A DNA stretch of 64,000 nucleotides, from positions 1-64,000 of the forward strand of contig NZ_PPCN01000010.1 in assembly GCF_002906165.1 (NCBI RefSeq), read 5' to 3'. A model generated the notes under the pieces. The model made no database searches and had not been told where the DNA came from. It saw only the letters and a program-made list of their open reading frames with translations. The position numbers and the translations under genes were made by a program. Shown here piece after piece: positions 17,970-26,649 of this stretch (its first letter is position 1; the number at the start of each line of letters is the position of its first letter). The DNA is from Roseibium marinum (GTDB lineage Bacteria; Pseudomonadota; Alphaproteobacteria; Rhizobiales; Stappiaceae).

Positions 17970-18078
17970 TCATGCCGTGGCGCGGCCAGAGCATCCATGC
18001 CGTGTTGTCGCGCCGTATGCAATTGTTTCCCTGGGCAATGTAACCGCATGAAATGCTGGATCAAGTCCGGCAACGACG
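17970..18078. repeat. Dispersed repeat, copies B (two half-units)
   Basis: The first half (17970-18002) is a diverged copy of the 33-bp unit at 913-945. The second half (18058-18078) is GGATCAAGTCCGGCAACGACG less one end base, which recurs with two mismatches at 57879-57899. The element fills the spacer between pyrC' and plsY. Confidence 0.6.
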
Positions 18079-18120
18079 AAACCGGTCCGCTCGGTCAGTG
18101 GACAAAAGAGCTTCAGGCGA

Positions 18121-19422
18121 TCATGCGTGATTATAGACCGTTTTGCCGGCAACCACTGTGCGGAGCACCCGGCCCGAAAACCGGGCATCAACAAACGGGG
18201 AGTTTTTGGAACGGGATCGGATCGCGCTTTTTTCAAGAACCCAGGGGCGATCGAGATCGAAGATGGTGATATCGGCCGGAGCCCCCTTGGCGAGGCGGCC
18301 GGTTTCCAGACCCAGCCGGTCCGCCGGGCTGCAGGTCATGGTGCGAAGGAGGGTGATCAGGTCGACCTCATCGGAATGATGCAGCCGCAGGGCGGCGGCC
18401 AGCAGGGTTTCCAGGCCGATGGCCCCGTCCTCTGCTTCCGCCCAGGGATGCCGCTTGGTTTCCACATCCTGCGGGTCGTGGTTGGAGCAGATGATGTCGA
18501 TGGTCCCGTCGGCGACGGCCGCGACCATCGCAAGCCGGTCGTCCTCGTCGCGCAGCGGCGGGGACATCTTGAAGAAGGTGCGGTAGTCGCCGATGTCGTT
18601 TTCGTTGTGGGTCAGATGATTGATCGAAACCCCGGCGGTAATGTCGAGACCCCGGCCTTTGCCGGTGCGGATGACGTCGGCGCTGTCGGAGGTGGAGATC
18701 AGGTTCGCATGGTATTTGCCTCTGGACATGCCGACAAGGCGCAGGTCGCGTTCCAGCATGATGATCTCGGATTCGCGCGATACACCTGACAGGCCCTTCC
18801 AGCTTGCGTTGAGGCCGGCATTCATGACGCCGCCGGCAAGGTCGGGATCCTCGGTGTGATGAATGACCAGCGCATCGAAGTCGCGGGCATAGGTCATCAT
18901 GCGGCGCATCACCTGCGCGTTCTTGACCGACTTGTGGCCGTTGGTGAAGGCGACGGCTCCCGCTTCCTGAAGAAGACCGATCTCGGCCATTTCCTCGCCT
19001 CGAAGCCCCTTGGTGAGGGCGGCAAGGGGCAGAATGTTGACACTGGCGGTATCGCGCGCCCGGCGCAGGATGAAATCCACCAGTGCCGGATCGTCGATCA
19101 CCGGATCCGTGTCCGGCATGATGCAGATGGTGGTGACGCCGCCGGCCGCCGCGGCCTGGGAGGCGCTTGCCAGGGTTTCCCGGTGTTCGGCGCCCGGTTC
19201 ACCGACCGAGACGCACATGTCGATCAAACCCGGACAGGCGATAGCGCCCTTGCAGTCGATGATGTCCGCGCCGTAGGGAGCGCCCTGATTGGCCGCTTCC
19301 GGTCCGGCGGCGAGGATCGTGCGGTCGGCGATGATGATCGAGCCGGGTGCGTCCAGCCCGCGCGCCGGATCGATCACCCTGGCGTTGGAGAGAACCAGAG
19401 GTTTGGGTGCATCGTGAGCCAC
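18121..19422 (-). CDS. pyrC: Dihydroorotase-like protein PyrC', probably non-catalytic
   Basis: A 433-residue amidohydrolase-fold protein of the type I dihydroorotase family, next to pyrB. The fold is clear (PGLIDM near 64, EPGAEHRETLASASQAAAAGG, EDPDLAGGVMNAGL, GLDITAGVSINHL). The metal site is gone. Active enzymes have HxH after DM; here positions 70-72 are Cys-Val-Ser. The usual TDHAPH with its catalytic Asp is SNHDPQ, with Asn314, and the usual PHHL is INHL. In Pseudomonas a similar inactive PyrC' is a structural part of the aspartate carbamoyltransferase complex, and the same role is likely here. A working dihydroorotase should be encoded elsewhere. The gene starts 12 nt after pyrB ends. 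Confidence 0.9.
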   Translation of the reverse strand: MAHDAPKPLVLSNARVIDPARGLDAPGSIIIADRTILAAGPEAANQGAPYGADIIDCKGAIACPGLIDMCVSVGEPGAEHRETLASASQAAAAGGVTTICIMPDTDPVIDDPALVDFILRRARDTASVNILPLAALTKGLRGEEMAEIGLLQEAGAVAFTNGHKSVKNAQVMRRMMTYARDFDALVIHHTEDPDLAGGVMNAGLNASWKGLSGVSRESEIIMLERDLRLVGMSRGKYHANLISTSDSADVIRTGKGRGLDITAGVSINHLTHNENDIGDYRTFFKMSPPLRDEDDRLAMVAAVADGTIDIICSNHDPQDVETKRHPWAEAEDGAIGLETLLAAALRLHHSDEVDLITLLRTMTCSPADRLGLETGRLAKGAPADITIFDLDRPWVLEKSAIRSRSKNSPFVDARFSGRVLRTVVAGKTVYNHA

Positions 19423-19434
19423 GGTGAAAGTCCT

Positions 19435-20400
19435 CTAGATTGTCTCGTTGTTCGGCAGGTTGGCTGCGAGCGCTTCCAGCACGGCCATGCGCACCGCCAC
19501 GCCCATTTCAACCTGCTCGCGGATCAGGCTCTGTGCGCCGTCCGCGATGGACGCGTCGATCTCCACGCCCCGGTTCATCGGGCCGGGATGCATCACCAGC
19601 GCATCGTCCTTGGCATAGGCGAGCTTCTCCGCGTCGAGGCCGTAATAGCGGTAATATTCGCGCACCGACGGCACGAAGGCGCCGTTCATGCGTTCGCGCT
19701 GCAGGCGCAGCATCATGACGATATCCGCGCCCTCAAGGCCTTTGCGCATGGAGTTGAAGACTTCCACACCCATTTTCGCGATTCCCGAAGGCAACAGGGT
19801 GGAAGGCGCCACAACGCGCACGCGGGCACCAAGAGCATTCAGGAGAATGAAGTTGGAACGCGCCACCCTGGAATGGGCGATGTCGCCGCAGATCGCCACG
19901 GTCAGCCGGGCAATCTTGCCCTTGTGGCGGCGGATGGTCAGGGCGTCCAGCAGAGCCTGGGTCGGGTGTTCATGCGGCCCGTCGCCGGCATTGACCACCG
20001 AGCAGCCGACCTTGCGGGCCAGCAGATGCACCGCGCCGGCCGCATGATGGCGCACCACCAGCAAATCCGGATGCATGGCGTTCAGCGTCGCCGCCGTGTC
20101 GATCAGCGTCTCGCCCTTTTTGACCGAGGACTGGGACACAGCCATGTTCATCACATCCGCACCGAGCCGTTTTCCCGCCAGCTCGAATGAGCTTTGGGTG
20201 CGGGTGGAGTTTTCGAAAAAGAGGTTGATCTGGGTGCGGCCCTGCAGGACCAGCCTGCGCTTGTGGATCTGGCGGGAAACCTCGACGGCTTCCTCGGCCC
20301 GGTCCAGAAGGCCCAGAATTTCGTGGGGGTGAAGGCCCTCTATGCCCAGCAGATGGCGATGGGGATAAGGGTTGTCTCGATGGGTGTCTTTCGCGGTCAT
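19435..20400 (-). CDS. pyrB: Aspartate carbamoyltransferase catalytic subunit
   Basis: A 321-residue ATCase catalytic chain, which condenses carbamoyl phosphate with aspartate, the committed step of pyrimidine synthesis. The carbamoyl-phosphate motif is [20 protein letters not shown]. Further motifs are [48 protein letters not shown] and [13 protein letters not shown]. No pyrI regulatory subunit lies nearby; the pseudo-dihydroorotase follows instead, as in the Pseudomonas-type complex. The start is uncertain: ATG 20400 (MTAKD) or ATG 20409 (MISM). The AGGAGG visible nearby is on the plus strand and does not help. It is the first gene of the long minus-strand run. Confidence 0.94.
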   Translation of the reverse strand: MTAKDTHRDNPYPHRHLLGIEGLHPHEILGLLDRAEEAVEVSRQIHKRRLVLQGRTQINLFFENSTRTQSSFELAGKRLGADVMNMAVSQSSVKKGETLIDTAATLNAMHPDLLVVRHHAAGAVHLLARKVGCSVVNAGDGPHEHPTQALLDALTIRRHKGKIARLTVAICGDIAHSRVARSNFILLNALGARVRVVAPSTLLPSGIAKMGVEVFNSMRKGLEGADIVMMLRLQRERMNGAFVPSVREYYRYYGLDAEKLAYAKDDALVMHPGPMNRGVEIDASIADGAQSLIREQVEMGVAVRMAVLEALAANLPNNETI

Positions 20401-20534
20401 CGAGATCATGCCTATAGGAGGAATCGCCCTGGCGCACAAGACAGGAATTTCACGCGCGCCCCCGCTCTTACCAACTGTCCACACGCTTGCTAAATATTTG
20501 AACGGATGGACAAAAAATGAAAGCTGTATTCGGT

Positions 20535-21461
20535 TCAGGTGAACAGAAGCATGGCCAGAGGGATTGTCACTGTTGCGGCAAGGGTTTGCAGCGTGATGAT
20601 CTCTCCCATCAGTTTCGCGTCGCCGCCCATCTGCCGGGCCAGGAGATAGGCGTTGCTGGCACAGGGAACCGAACTTGCAATGACGACCACCACGAGCGCG
20701 TCACCGCTCACGCCGAACAGCGACGCGAAACCGAAGGCTAGAAGCGGCATGAGGAGGGGGCGCAGAAATGTGCCCATGGTGAGGGCCGGGCCCGGTCGGC
20801 GCAGCGATCCGAGATCGAGCCCGGCACCGACGCAGATGATCCCGATCGGCAGGGCCGCGCGTGAGAAAATCTCCAGCGTGTCGTCAACGACGAAGGGCAG
20901 AGATATCCCGCCGAGATTGAAGACGAGGCCTGCCCCGATGGAGAGCATGAACGGGTTTGTGTAGAGATCTTTCAGGATCCGCGCCACGCTGGGCGTGGTT
21001 GTGCCGGCATAATGCGACAGGACCAGAATGCTGGCCACGTTCAGCGGAGGGATCATGAAAACCATGGCGACCGCGAGCATGGCAAGGCCTGCTTCTCCGG
21101 CGACATTGTCGGCGATCGCAAGGGCGATCATTCCGTTCCAGCGCAAGGTGCCCTGAAATATCGACGTGAACCGCTCCGGCGCGATGCCCCAGATACGCTC
21201 GATCGCGGGGCGGGCCGCAAGCAGGAGCACAGCCATCAGCGTAATTGACGCCACCAGGCTGAGCCCCATATTGAGAGTGGGAAAGCTGTTGAAATCGGCC
21301 TGGGCGATGATCCGGAACAGAACGGCGGGGAACAGCACGTAATAGGCGAGTTTCTCGATACCCCGCCATTGCTCTCCGGTGATCAGACCGGTCCGGGCGA
21401 TCAGATAGCCGGAGGCAATCACGAGGATGACCGGTATCAGGGCGGCAAGTGTTGTCAGCAT
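20535..21461 (-). CDS. AEC-family transporter
   Basis: A 308-residue membrane protein of the auxin-efflux-carrier family. About ten hydrophobic segments are visible, beginning [22 protein letters not shown] and ending [15 protein letters not shown]. The family fold shows in [13 protein letters not shown] and the second-half [18 protein letters not shown]. Bacterial AEC proteins export or import small organic acids such as malate or malonate; the substrate here cannot be read. It lies 134 nt upstream of pyrB on the same strand. That gap permits but does not prove cotranscription. Confidence 0.85.
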   Translation of the reverse strand: MLTTLAALIPVILVIASGYLIARTGLITGEQWRGIEKLAYYVLFPAVLFRIIAQADFNSFPTLNMGLSLVASITLMAVLLLAARPAIERIWGIAPERFTSIFQGTLRWNGMIALAIADNVAGEAGLAMLAVAMVFMIPPLNVASILVLSHYAGTTTPSVARILKDLYTNPFMLSIGAGLVFNLGGISLPFVVDDTLEIFSRAALPIGIICVGAGLDLGSLRRPGPALTMGTFLRPLLMPLLAFGFASLFGVSGDALVVVVIASSVPCASNAYLLARQMGGDAKLMGEIITLQTLAATVTIPLAMLLFT

Positions 21462-21535
21462 TGATGACTATTCGCGTTGGATGAGCCTGGAACTCGGGCC
21501 TCGGCGGGACCGGGGTCAGGCAATGGTGGGGTGTC

Positions 21536-22021
21536 TCAGGTATCTAGTCCCATGAAACCAAGTCGGTCCAGAAAGCCCTGCAGGATATAGGCGGCGGCCA
21601 TCTTGTCGACGACTTCTGCCCGTCTGGCGCGGCTTGAATCGGCTTCCAGAAGGGTGCGCGTCACGGCCGCGGTCGACAGGCGCTCGTCCCAGTAGGTGAT
21701 CGGCAGGTCGGTTTTCGGGGAAAGATTGCGGACAAAGGCCCGGGTGGCCTGGGCGCGCGGCCCCTCGCTGCCGTCCATGTTGAAAGGCATGCCGAGAACC
21801 ATGCCGCCGATTTCGTGCTTTTCGCAGATCTCAAGCAGCTTTTCCGCGTCGGCGGTGAATTTCTTCCGGCGGATGGTCTCCAGCGGTGAGGCTATGCCGC
21901 GGCCGAGATCGGACAGCGCCAGGCCGATGGTCTTGGTGCCCAGATCGAGACCGATCAGGCGGCCGCCAGCGGGAAGTGCGGCGATGAAGTCCTCAAGGGA
22001 AAGCGCGGGGTCGTTTGCCAT
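21536..22021 (-). CDS. ruvX: Holliday junction resolvase-like / pre-16S rRNA nuclease YqgF
   Basis: A 161-residue RNase H-fold protein (YqgF/RuvX). The first acidic residue is in [44 protein letters not shown] and the late [25 protein letters not shown] carry the other conserved parts, with Glu and Asp in WDERLST, and the closing segment is [16 protein letters not shown]. In E. coli YqgF takes part in processing the 16S rRNA 5' end; a role in recombination has also been proposed. It sits 74 nt upstream of the AEC gene on the same strand. Confidence 0.92.
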   Translation of the reverse strand: MANDPALSLEDFIAALPAGGRLIGLDLGTKTIGLALSDLGRGIASPLETIRRKKFTADAEKLLEICEKHEIGGMVLGMPFNMDGSEGPRAQATRAFVRNLSPKTDLPITYWDERLSTAAVTRTLLEADSSRARRAEVVDKMAAAYILQGFLDRLGFMGLDT

Positions 22022-22482
22022 TGAACGGCTCTAACAGGGCTTTGCGGCGCATGCCAGCAAAACAATGAAAAGCCGGTCAGATGACCGCCCTGGACTGCTG
22101 ACAAACTCCGCAGTCATTCCGGGCAGCGTGACGCGAAGCGTCATCGCGTGACCCGCAATCCAGATATCAGCGTGAGCGTATGCGAGCACCAAAACCTGCA
22201 AGCTCTGGGAACTCCGGCAATCCTGATGTCTGTACATGCGCGCTCCGGTTCGTTGAGCATGCAGAGGGTGAGCGGAAGTGTTACGGTCATCTGAAAATAT
22301 GCAGGGAATCCGCTACCGCCGCCGATGGTTTCCGGCACAACTCACGGCGTTTGGGCATTCCCGGCGGCCGGTCACGATGTTGTGTCGGTTTGGCTGAACC
22401 GGAAACCCGGCATCAGGCTTGTTGCAGTCCCGCGGCGGCTGATAGCATCCGCGCTTATTGAGAACGGTATCGGGAGACATCG
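22022..22482. other. Gene-free stretch with repeat-like sequence
   Basis: About 460 bp without a convincing gene lie between the divergent ruvX and the UPF0173 gene. The part at 22080-22260 is rich in short inverted motifs (GACGCGAAGCGTC at 22129-22141 among others) and its translations look like repeat-derived noise. Promoters for both flanking genes must lie here, but I cannot pick out good -35/-10 pairs. Confidence 0.4.
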
Positions 22483-23187
22483 ATGAAACTCACATGGTAT
22501 GGCCATTCCGCATTCAAGATCGAGATCGACGGCGCTTCCATCCTGATGGACCCGTTCCTGACGGGAAATCCATCCTTTCCGGACAGCCTGAGCGTTGACC
22601 AGGTCGCCGAGGGGGTGACCCATCTTGTCCTGACCCATGGTCACGACGATCACATTGGCGATTCCATCGAGATACTGAAGAAAACCGGTGCGCAGCTGAC
22701 GGCTAATTTTGAAATCTGCATGTGGGCGAACCGCCAGGGCGTCGAAAATTTCAGCCCGATGAATACCGGCGGCAAGGTGGACGCCGGACCTTTCAAGGTC
22801 GCGCTGACGCGGGCGGATCATTCTTCCTCCAAGCAGAGCGAAGGCGAGGCCATTTACCTGGGCAATCCGCACGGCGTGATCATCGAAGCGTCGGGTGAAA
22901 AGGTTCTCTATCACATGGGCGACACCGACATCTTTTCCGACATGGCGCTGATCAACGAGATCTACCGGCCGGGGATCGGACTGGTTCCCATCGGCGACCG
23001 ATTCACCATGGGCGCGAGAACGGCGGCGATGGCCTGCAGTCGGTATTTCGAGTTCGAGGCGATCCTGCCTTGCCACTTCGGCACATTCCCGGTCCTCGAC
23101 CAGACTTCGGACGCCTTTGCCCGCGAGCTCGGCGATGCCTCCGGTGCGATGATGACAATTGCGCCCGGTGACAGTATCGACGTATGA
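22483..23187 (+). CDS. UPF0173 metal-dependent hydrolase (metallo-beta-lactamase fold)
   Basis: A 234-residue protein of the UPF0173 family, a compact metallo-beta-lactamase-fold hydrolase. Metal ligands are visible in the N-terminal YGHSAFKIE, the central LTHGHDDHIGD (HxHxDH), HMGDTDIFSDM and the final LPCHFGTFP. Members have about 225-235 residues, as here. The substrate is unknown. The stop overlaps by 4 nt the beginning of an open frame that leads into the cupin gene, whose better start lies 63 nt further on; the two are probably cotranscribed. Confidence 0.88.
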   Translation: MKLTWYGHSAFKIEIDGASILMDPFLTGNPSFPDSLSVDQVAEGVTHLVLTHGHDDHIGDSIEILKKTGAQLTANFEICMWANRQGVENFSPMNTGGKVDAGPFKVALTRADHSSSKQSEGEAIYLGNPHGVIIEASGEKVLYHMGDTDIFSDMALINEIYRPGIGLVPIGDRFTMGARTAAMACSRYFEFEAILPCHFGTFPVLDQTSDAFARELGDASGAMMTIAPGDSIDV

Positions 23188-23249
23188 CAGTGGAACGTCG
23201 GCAAGGCGCGCGTGTCTTCCCGGCTGAAGCGATTTCGGAAGAGACAATC

Positions 23250-23798
23250 ATGTCCTGGACCAAATTTCCCATCTGCCTTGGCTTTGCCCTTCTGCTGGCC
23301 GGATCGCCCGCGCCGGCGGCCGACAAGTCGATCACGCCCGGCGGCAAACCGGCACCCTCGCAACCGGCCGCAAAACCCAGTTCCAAGGCCGCGATCGAGG
23401 CGCAAGCCGCGGCGAAATCGCCTTATGAAAAGGTGCAGGAGGTGTATTCCGGCGATGAGACGATTGCCGGGGAAACGGTTGCCTTTCCGAAAGATAACCC
23501 GTCCGTCAAGGCGCTGGTCGTCACGATGGAACCGGGCGAGGTCACCGAATGGCACCAGCATCATGCGCCGCTTTTCGCCTATATCCTGGAAGGCGAGATT
23601 ACGGTGACCTACGAGGAGATCGGCAAGAAGGTCTACCGCGAGGGAGACGGCCTGCTGGAAGCCATGGATGTTACCCATCGGGGAGAAAACACGGGCGATG
23701 GACCCGCGCGCATTCTGACCGTGTTCCTGCTCGGGGACGGCGGCAAGCCGACCGTGATGGAGGCGGCGCCCGGAGACGACAAGGCCAGGGTGGAATAG
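23250..23798 (+). CDS. Exported cupin-domain protein
   Basis: A 182-residue protein with a signal peptide (MSWTKFPICLGFALLLAGSPAPA, cleavage before ADKS) and a low-complexity Pro/Ala/Lys linker. The single cupin barrel has MEPGEVTEWHQHHAPLFAYILEGEITV as motif 1, with three His as possible metal ligands, and GDGLLEAMDVTHRGEN as motif 2. The function is unknown; a metal-binding periplasmic protein or small-molecule enzyme is plausible. I choose ATG 23250, preceded by GGAAGAGA; the frame is open to 23184, but the upstream part has no signal sequence. It follows the UPF0173 gene closely. Confidence 0.78.
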   Translation: MSWTKFPICLGFALLLAGSPAPAADKSITPGGKPAPSQPAAKPSSKAAIEAQAAAKSPYEKVQEVYSGDETIAGETVAFPKDNPSVKALVVTMEPGEVTEWHQHHAPLFAYILEGEITVTYEEIGKKVYREGDGLLEAMDVTHRGENTGDGPARILTVFLLGDGGKPTVMEAAPGDDKARVE

Positions 23799-23877
23799 GC
23801 GCTTTCCAACCTGCTGAGCGTCGCTGCGCCCGGTTTGTGGTCCATTGGCGCTCAGTTCAAATTCGAAAGGCAACAAA

Positions 23878-24582
23878 ATGCCCGAAGCGTCCGCTCATCC
23901 GGGGGAACCTCACTACATAACACGCAGCGGCTGGTTACGTGCCGCGGTTCTTGGTGCAAATGATGGGGTCGTTTCCGTCTCGTCATTGATAATAGGCGTG
24001 GCTGCAGCCGATCCGGACCCGAGCACGGTCATAATCGCGGGCATCGCCGGGCTCTCGGCGGGTGCGATGTCGATGGCGGCAGGTGAATATGTATCCGTTT
24101 CATCGCAATCGGACACTGAGAAGGCCGATATCTCCAGGGAAAAGAGTGCCTTGCAGGAGTTTCCGGAAGCGGAATTGGCCGAATTGGCTGCCATCTATCA
24201 GGAGAAGGGGCTGAGCGAAAAGACAGCCCTCGTGGTTGCCAGGGAACTCACCGAGAAAGATGCGCTTGATGCGCATGTCCGCGACGAACTCGGGTTGTCG
24301 GAAGCGCACGCGGCCAACCCGCTTCAGGCGGCGTTTACTTCTGCGGCGACGTTCAGCGTTGCCGCGGCGATACCCCTGTTGGCTGCTTTTGCCGCACCCG
24401 AAAATTCGATTATTCCGGTCGTCCTTGTCGTCACTGTCATCGCTTTGGCTGCTCTTGGCGCGCTAGGAGCCAAAGCGGGTGCGGCACCTGTTTTGCGGGC
24501 CACTCTGCGCGTGGTGGTGTGGGGCGTCTTCGCTATGGCGGTCACGGCGGGCGTGGGCTGGCTTTTTGGCGTCGCTGTCTGA
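23878..24582 (+). CDS. VIT1/CCC1-family iron/manganese transporter
   Basis: A 234-residue membrane protein of the VIT family, proton-coupled exporters that move Fe2+ or Mn2+ out of the cytosol. TM1 carries LRAAVLGANDGVVSVSSLIIGV with the conserved Asp. TM2 carries IAGLSAGAMSMAAGEYVSVSSQ with the Met and Glu of the transport path. An acidic cytosolic metal-binding loop follows (EFPEAELAELAAIYQEKGLSE), then three C-terminal TM segments. The start is ATG 23878, with GAAAGG at 23865-23870; the frame is open to 23845. No Fur box is obvious in the short spacer upstream. Confidence 0.88.
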   Translation: MPEASAHPGEPHYITRSGWLRAAVLGANDGVVSVSSLIIGVAAADPDPSTVIIAGIAGLSAGAMSMAAGEYVSVSSQSDTEKADISREKSALQEFPEAELAELAAIYQEKGLSEKTALVVARELTEKDALDAHVRDELGLSEAHAANPLQAAFTSAATFSVAAAIPLLAAFAAPENSIIPVVLVVTVIALAALGALGAKAGAAPVLRATLRVVVWGVFAMAVTAGVGWLFGVAV

Positions 24583-24681
24583 GTGGCGCCTGCATCCTGA
24601 AGCAACTCACTGAGCATCTTGGTTGCGTTCAACTGAATGAGGGCAAGATGCTTTGGCCGTCCTTGCTGCCAATCAGCAAAC

Positions 24682-25881
24682 CTACAGCCTGTTCAGCAAT
24701 GCCGGCGTCGGCCATGCGTCCGCGGGCATGCCGAGCTTCTGCTGGACATCCTGGACGGCGGCGCGGGTGCCCGAGCCCAGAATGCCGTCGATCTTGCCGA
24801 CATCGTAGCCCTTGTTCGTCAGCTTGGTCTGAAGCTGCTTCATCTGCGCATCGTTCAGGCCTTGCTCCGGATTTCCCGCATTGTAGACCGGTGCACCGGC
24901 CAGGCGCGTGGCGAAATAGGCGGCGGTGGTCGTGTAGATGAACGACTGGTTCCATTCCAGATAGATGTTGTAGTTCGGATAGGCGAGGAAGGCGGGACCC
25001 TTGCGTCCCTGCGGAAGCAGGAGGGATGCGGGAAGGTTTGCGGAAATCTGCCCCCAGCGCGGCTGCACGCCGAGCGACGCCCACTGGGCCCCTGTCCGGG
25101 TCTTGTCAAGCCCGGTGGATGCCCAGTCGAGGTTCTGCGGCACGGTCACTTCCTGGAGCCAGGGTTCGCCCTTGCGCCAGCCGAGATGATGAATGAAGGC
25201 ACCGGCGGTCAGGATCGCGTCGGAAGCGCTTTCCTTCAGCTTCACATGGCCGTCTCCGTCGCCGTCCTTGCCGAACTTGATGATGTCCTCGGGCAGCATC
25301 TGCACCATGCCAATTTCACCGGCCCAGGCACCGGTGGTGTTACGGGGATCGAGATCCCCGTGCTGGACCATCTCGATCGCCGCGATGAGTTGAGGACGGA
25401 AGAGATGCGGGCGGCGGCAGTCATGGGCGAGTGTCGCCAGGGCGTTGACGGTGTTGAAGTCTCCCTGGACGGCGCCGAAGTCGGTCTCGAGCGCCCAGAA
25501 AGCGGTAATGACGGGAGCGGGCACGCCGTAGTCCTGCTGGGTGCGCTGGAAGATGCCCGCGTATTTTTTCATGTTTGCGGCGCCGTTCTTCATCCGGTAA
25601 CCGGAGATGACCCGTTTGGAGAAATCCAGAAAGGTCAGCTTGAAGACACCTTGCGCCCGGTCGCGGGAAAGCACCTTCCTGTCGATCTGCGCCCCGGCAA
25701 GCGTCTGGTCTGCCGCACGCGCCGAAAGGCCCTTGGCGACGGCCTCCTGTTTGACGCCAGCCAGAAACTGTCTGAAATCGCCGCCACATTGCTGGGCAAG
25801 GGCAGGCGACCCGGCAAGGAAGAGACCGGCCAGAGCGGCAGCGGCAAAGCGGGGAGAAAAGAGCGCGCGGCGGGTCATCAA
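24682..25881 (-). CDS. Lytic murein transglycosylase, MltB type, with PG-binding domain
   Basis: A 399-residue exported enzyme. The signal peptide is FSPRFAAAALAGLFLAGSPALA. The SLT_2/MltB catalytic domain follows: ITAFWALETDFGAVQGDFNTV holds the catalytic Glu, with TLAHDCRRPHLFRPQL and GAWAGEIGMVQMLP typical of the family. The last 60 residues form a peptidoglycan-binding domain 1 (MKQLQTKLTNKGYDVGKIDGILGSGTRAAVQDVQ). It cleaves glycan strands to 1,6-anhydromuramyl products in the periplasm. There is no lipobox, so it is soluble. It is convergent with the VIT gene, 99 nt away. Confidence 0.9.
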   Translation of the reverse strand: MMTRRALFSPRFAAAALAGLFLAGSPALAQQCGGDFRQFLAGVKQEAVAKGLSARAADQTLAGAQIDRKVLSRDRAQGVFKLTFLDFSKRVISGYRMKNGAANMKKYAGIFQRTQQDYGVPAPVITAFWALETDFGAVQGDFNTVNALATLAHDCRRPHLFRPQLIAAIEMVQHGDLDPRNTTGAWAGEIGMVQMLPEDIIKFGKDGDGDGHVKLKESASDAILTAGAFIHHLGWRKGEPWLQEVTVPQNLDWASTGLDKTRTGAQWASLGVQPRWGQISANLPASLLLPQGRKGPAFLAYPNYNIYLEWNQSFIYTTTAAYFATRLAGAPVYNAGNPEQGLNDAQMKQLQTKLTNKGYDVGKIDGILGSGTRAAVQDVQQKLGMPADAWPTPALLNRL

Positions 25882-26023
25882 AAGTCCTGTCGTCGTTGAG
25901 GCTTGTGAAAAGGCAATGCCTTGCTGAAATCGGCCACAGTTGACTTCGCTTCGCCCGCGAGGTCAACCGGGCTCGGGGCACGGAAAGGCGTCTTCCACGA
26001 CGCAATCGCCTTGGAAATTCCTG

Positions 26024-26506
26024 CTACTGACAGTTTCCGAAGCCGGATCCGGCTGTAATGCTTCCGTCCGGCGTTTTTCTCAAAGGCGCATTGACACTGG
26101 CCGAGGACCGGCAATCGGGTGAAGGTGCGGCCAGGTTCGGCGCCGGGTAGAGCGGGGCGGCATTCACGTCCGAGGTTTGCTGCAGGCACATCTGGTAGGC
26201 CATGTCATAAAGCGCCTGCCATCCCCCCGGCAGGGAACCGAGATTGTCCAGGACACCGAGCGCCGCACCCGCCCGCGCCCCGCGCCGGGCTCCCGAAGGT
26301 CCGCGCCATGCGCCGCCCGCGACAGCCCCCGCCATGCCTCCGTCGACCGCGTCTCCGACAACATCTCCGCTGCCCATGCGGGCATTGGCGTAATCGGTGG
26401 CATAGGTCACGCAGTCGGTGCCGTCCGCGAAAGCAGCAGGGGCAGGGAAGGTGAACTGGACCACGAACGCGATAACGGCAAAGCGGGCAGATCTGGGGGT
26501 AAACAT
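26024..26506 (-). CDS. Small exported Gly/Ala-rich protein of unknown function
   Basis: A 160-residue protein with a signal peptide (FAVIAFVVQFTFPAPAAFA, cleavage before DGTD). The middle is a Gly-zipper-like run (MGSGDVVGDAVDGGMAGAVAGGAWRG, then RRGARAGAALGVL) of the kind found in outer-membrane or envelope-associated proteins. Four Cys in the mature part (CVTYATDY, QMCLQQ, PDCRSS, GNCQ at the very end) could form two disulfides. I do not recognise a named family. The start is ATG 26506, with AGGAG seven bases upstream; the frame is open to 26551 without a better site. It lies between the lytic transglycosylase and an SH3-domain envelope protein, all on the minus strand. Confidence 0.6.
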   Translation of the reverse strand: MFTPRSARFAVIAFVVQFTFPAPAAFADGTDCVTYATDYANARMGSGDVVGDAVDGGMAGAVAGGAWRGPSGARRGARAGAALGVLDNLGSLPGGWQALYDMAYQMCLQQTSDVNAAPLYPAPNLAAPSPDCRSSASVNAPLRKTPDGSITAGSGFGNCQ

Positions 26507-26649
26507 GGTCCGTCTCCTGAACTTGGCCGGAGCTTTCCCCGGAGTATTCAAGGCCGGGCACTCATTCCCTCGCCGTCCGGCGAGTGTGGCGATAATGGGT
26601 GCATTGTGCCTGTATCAGCTTAACAAGCCTCTACCCGGGCCGGTCGAAT

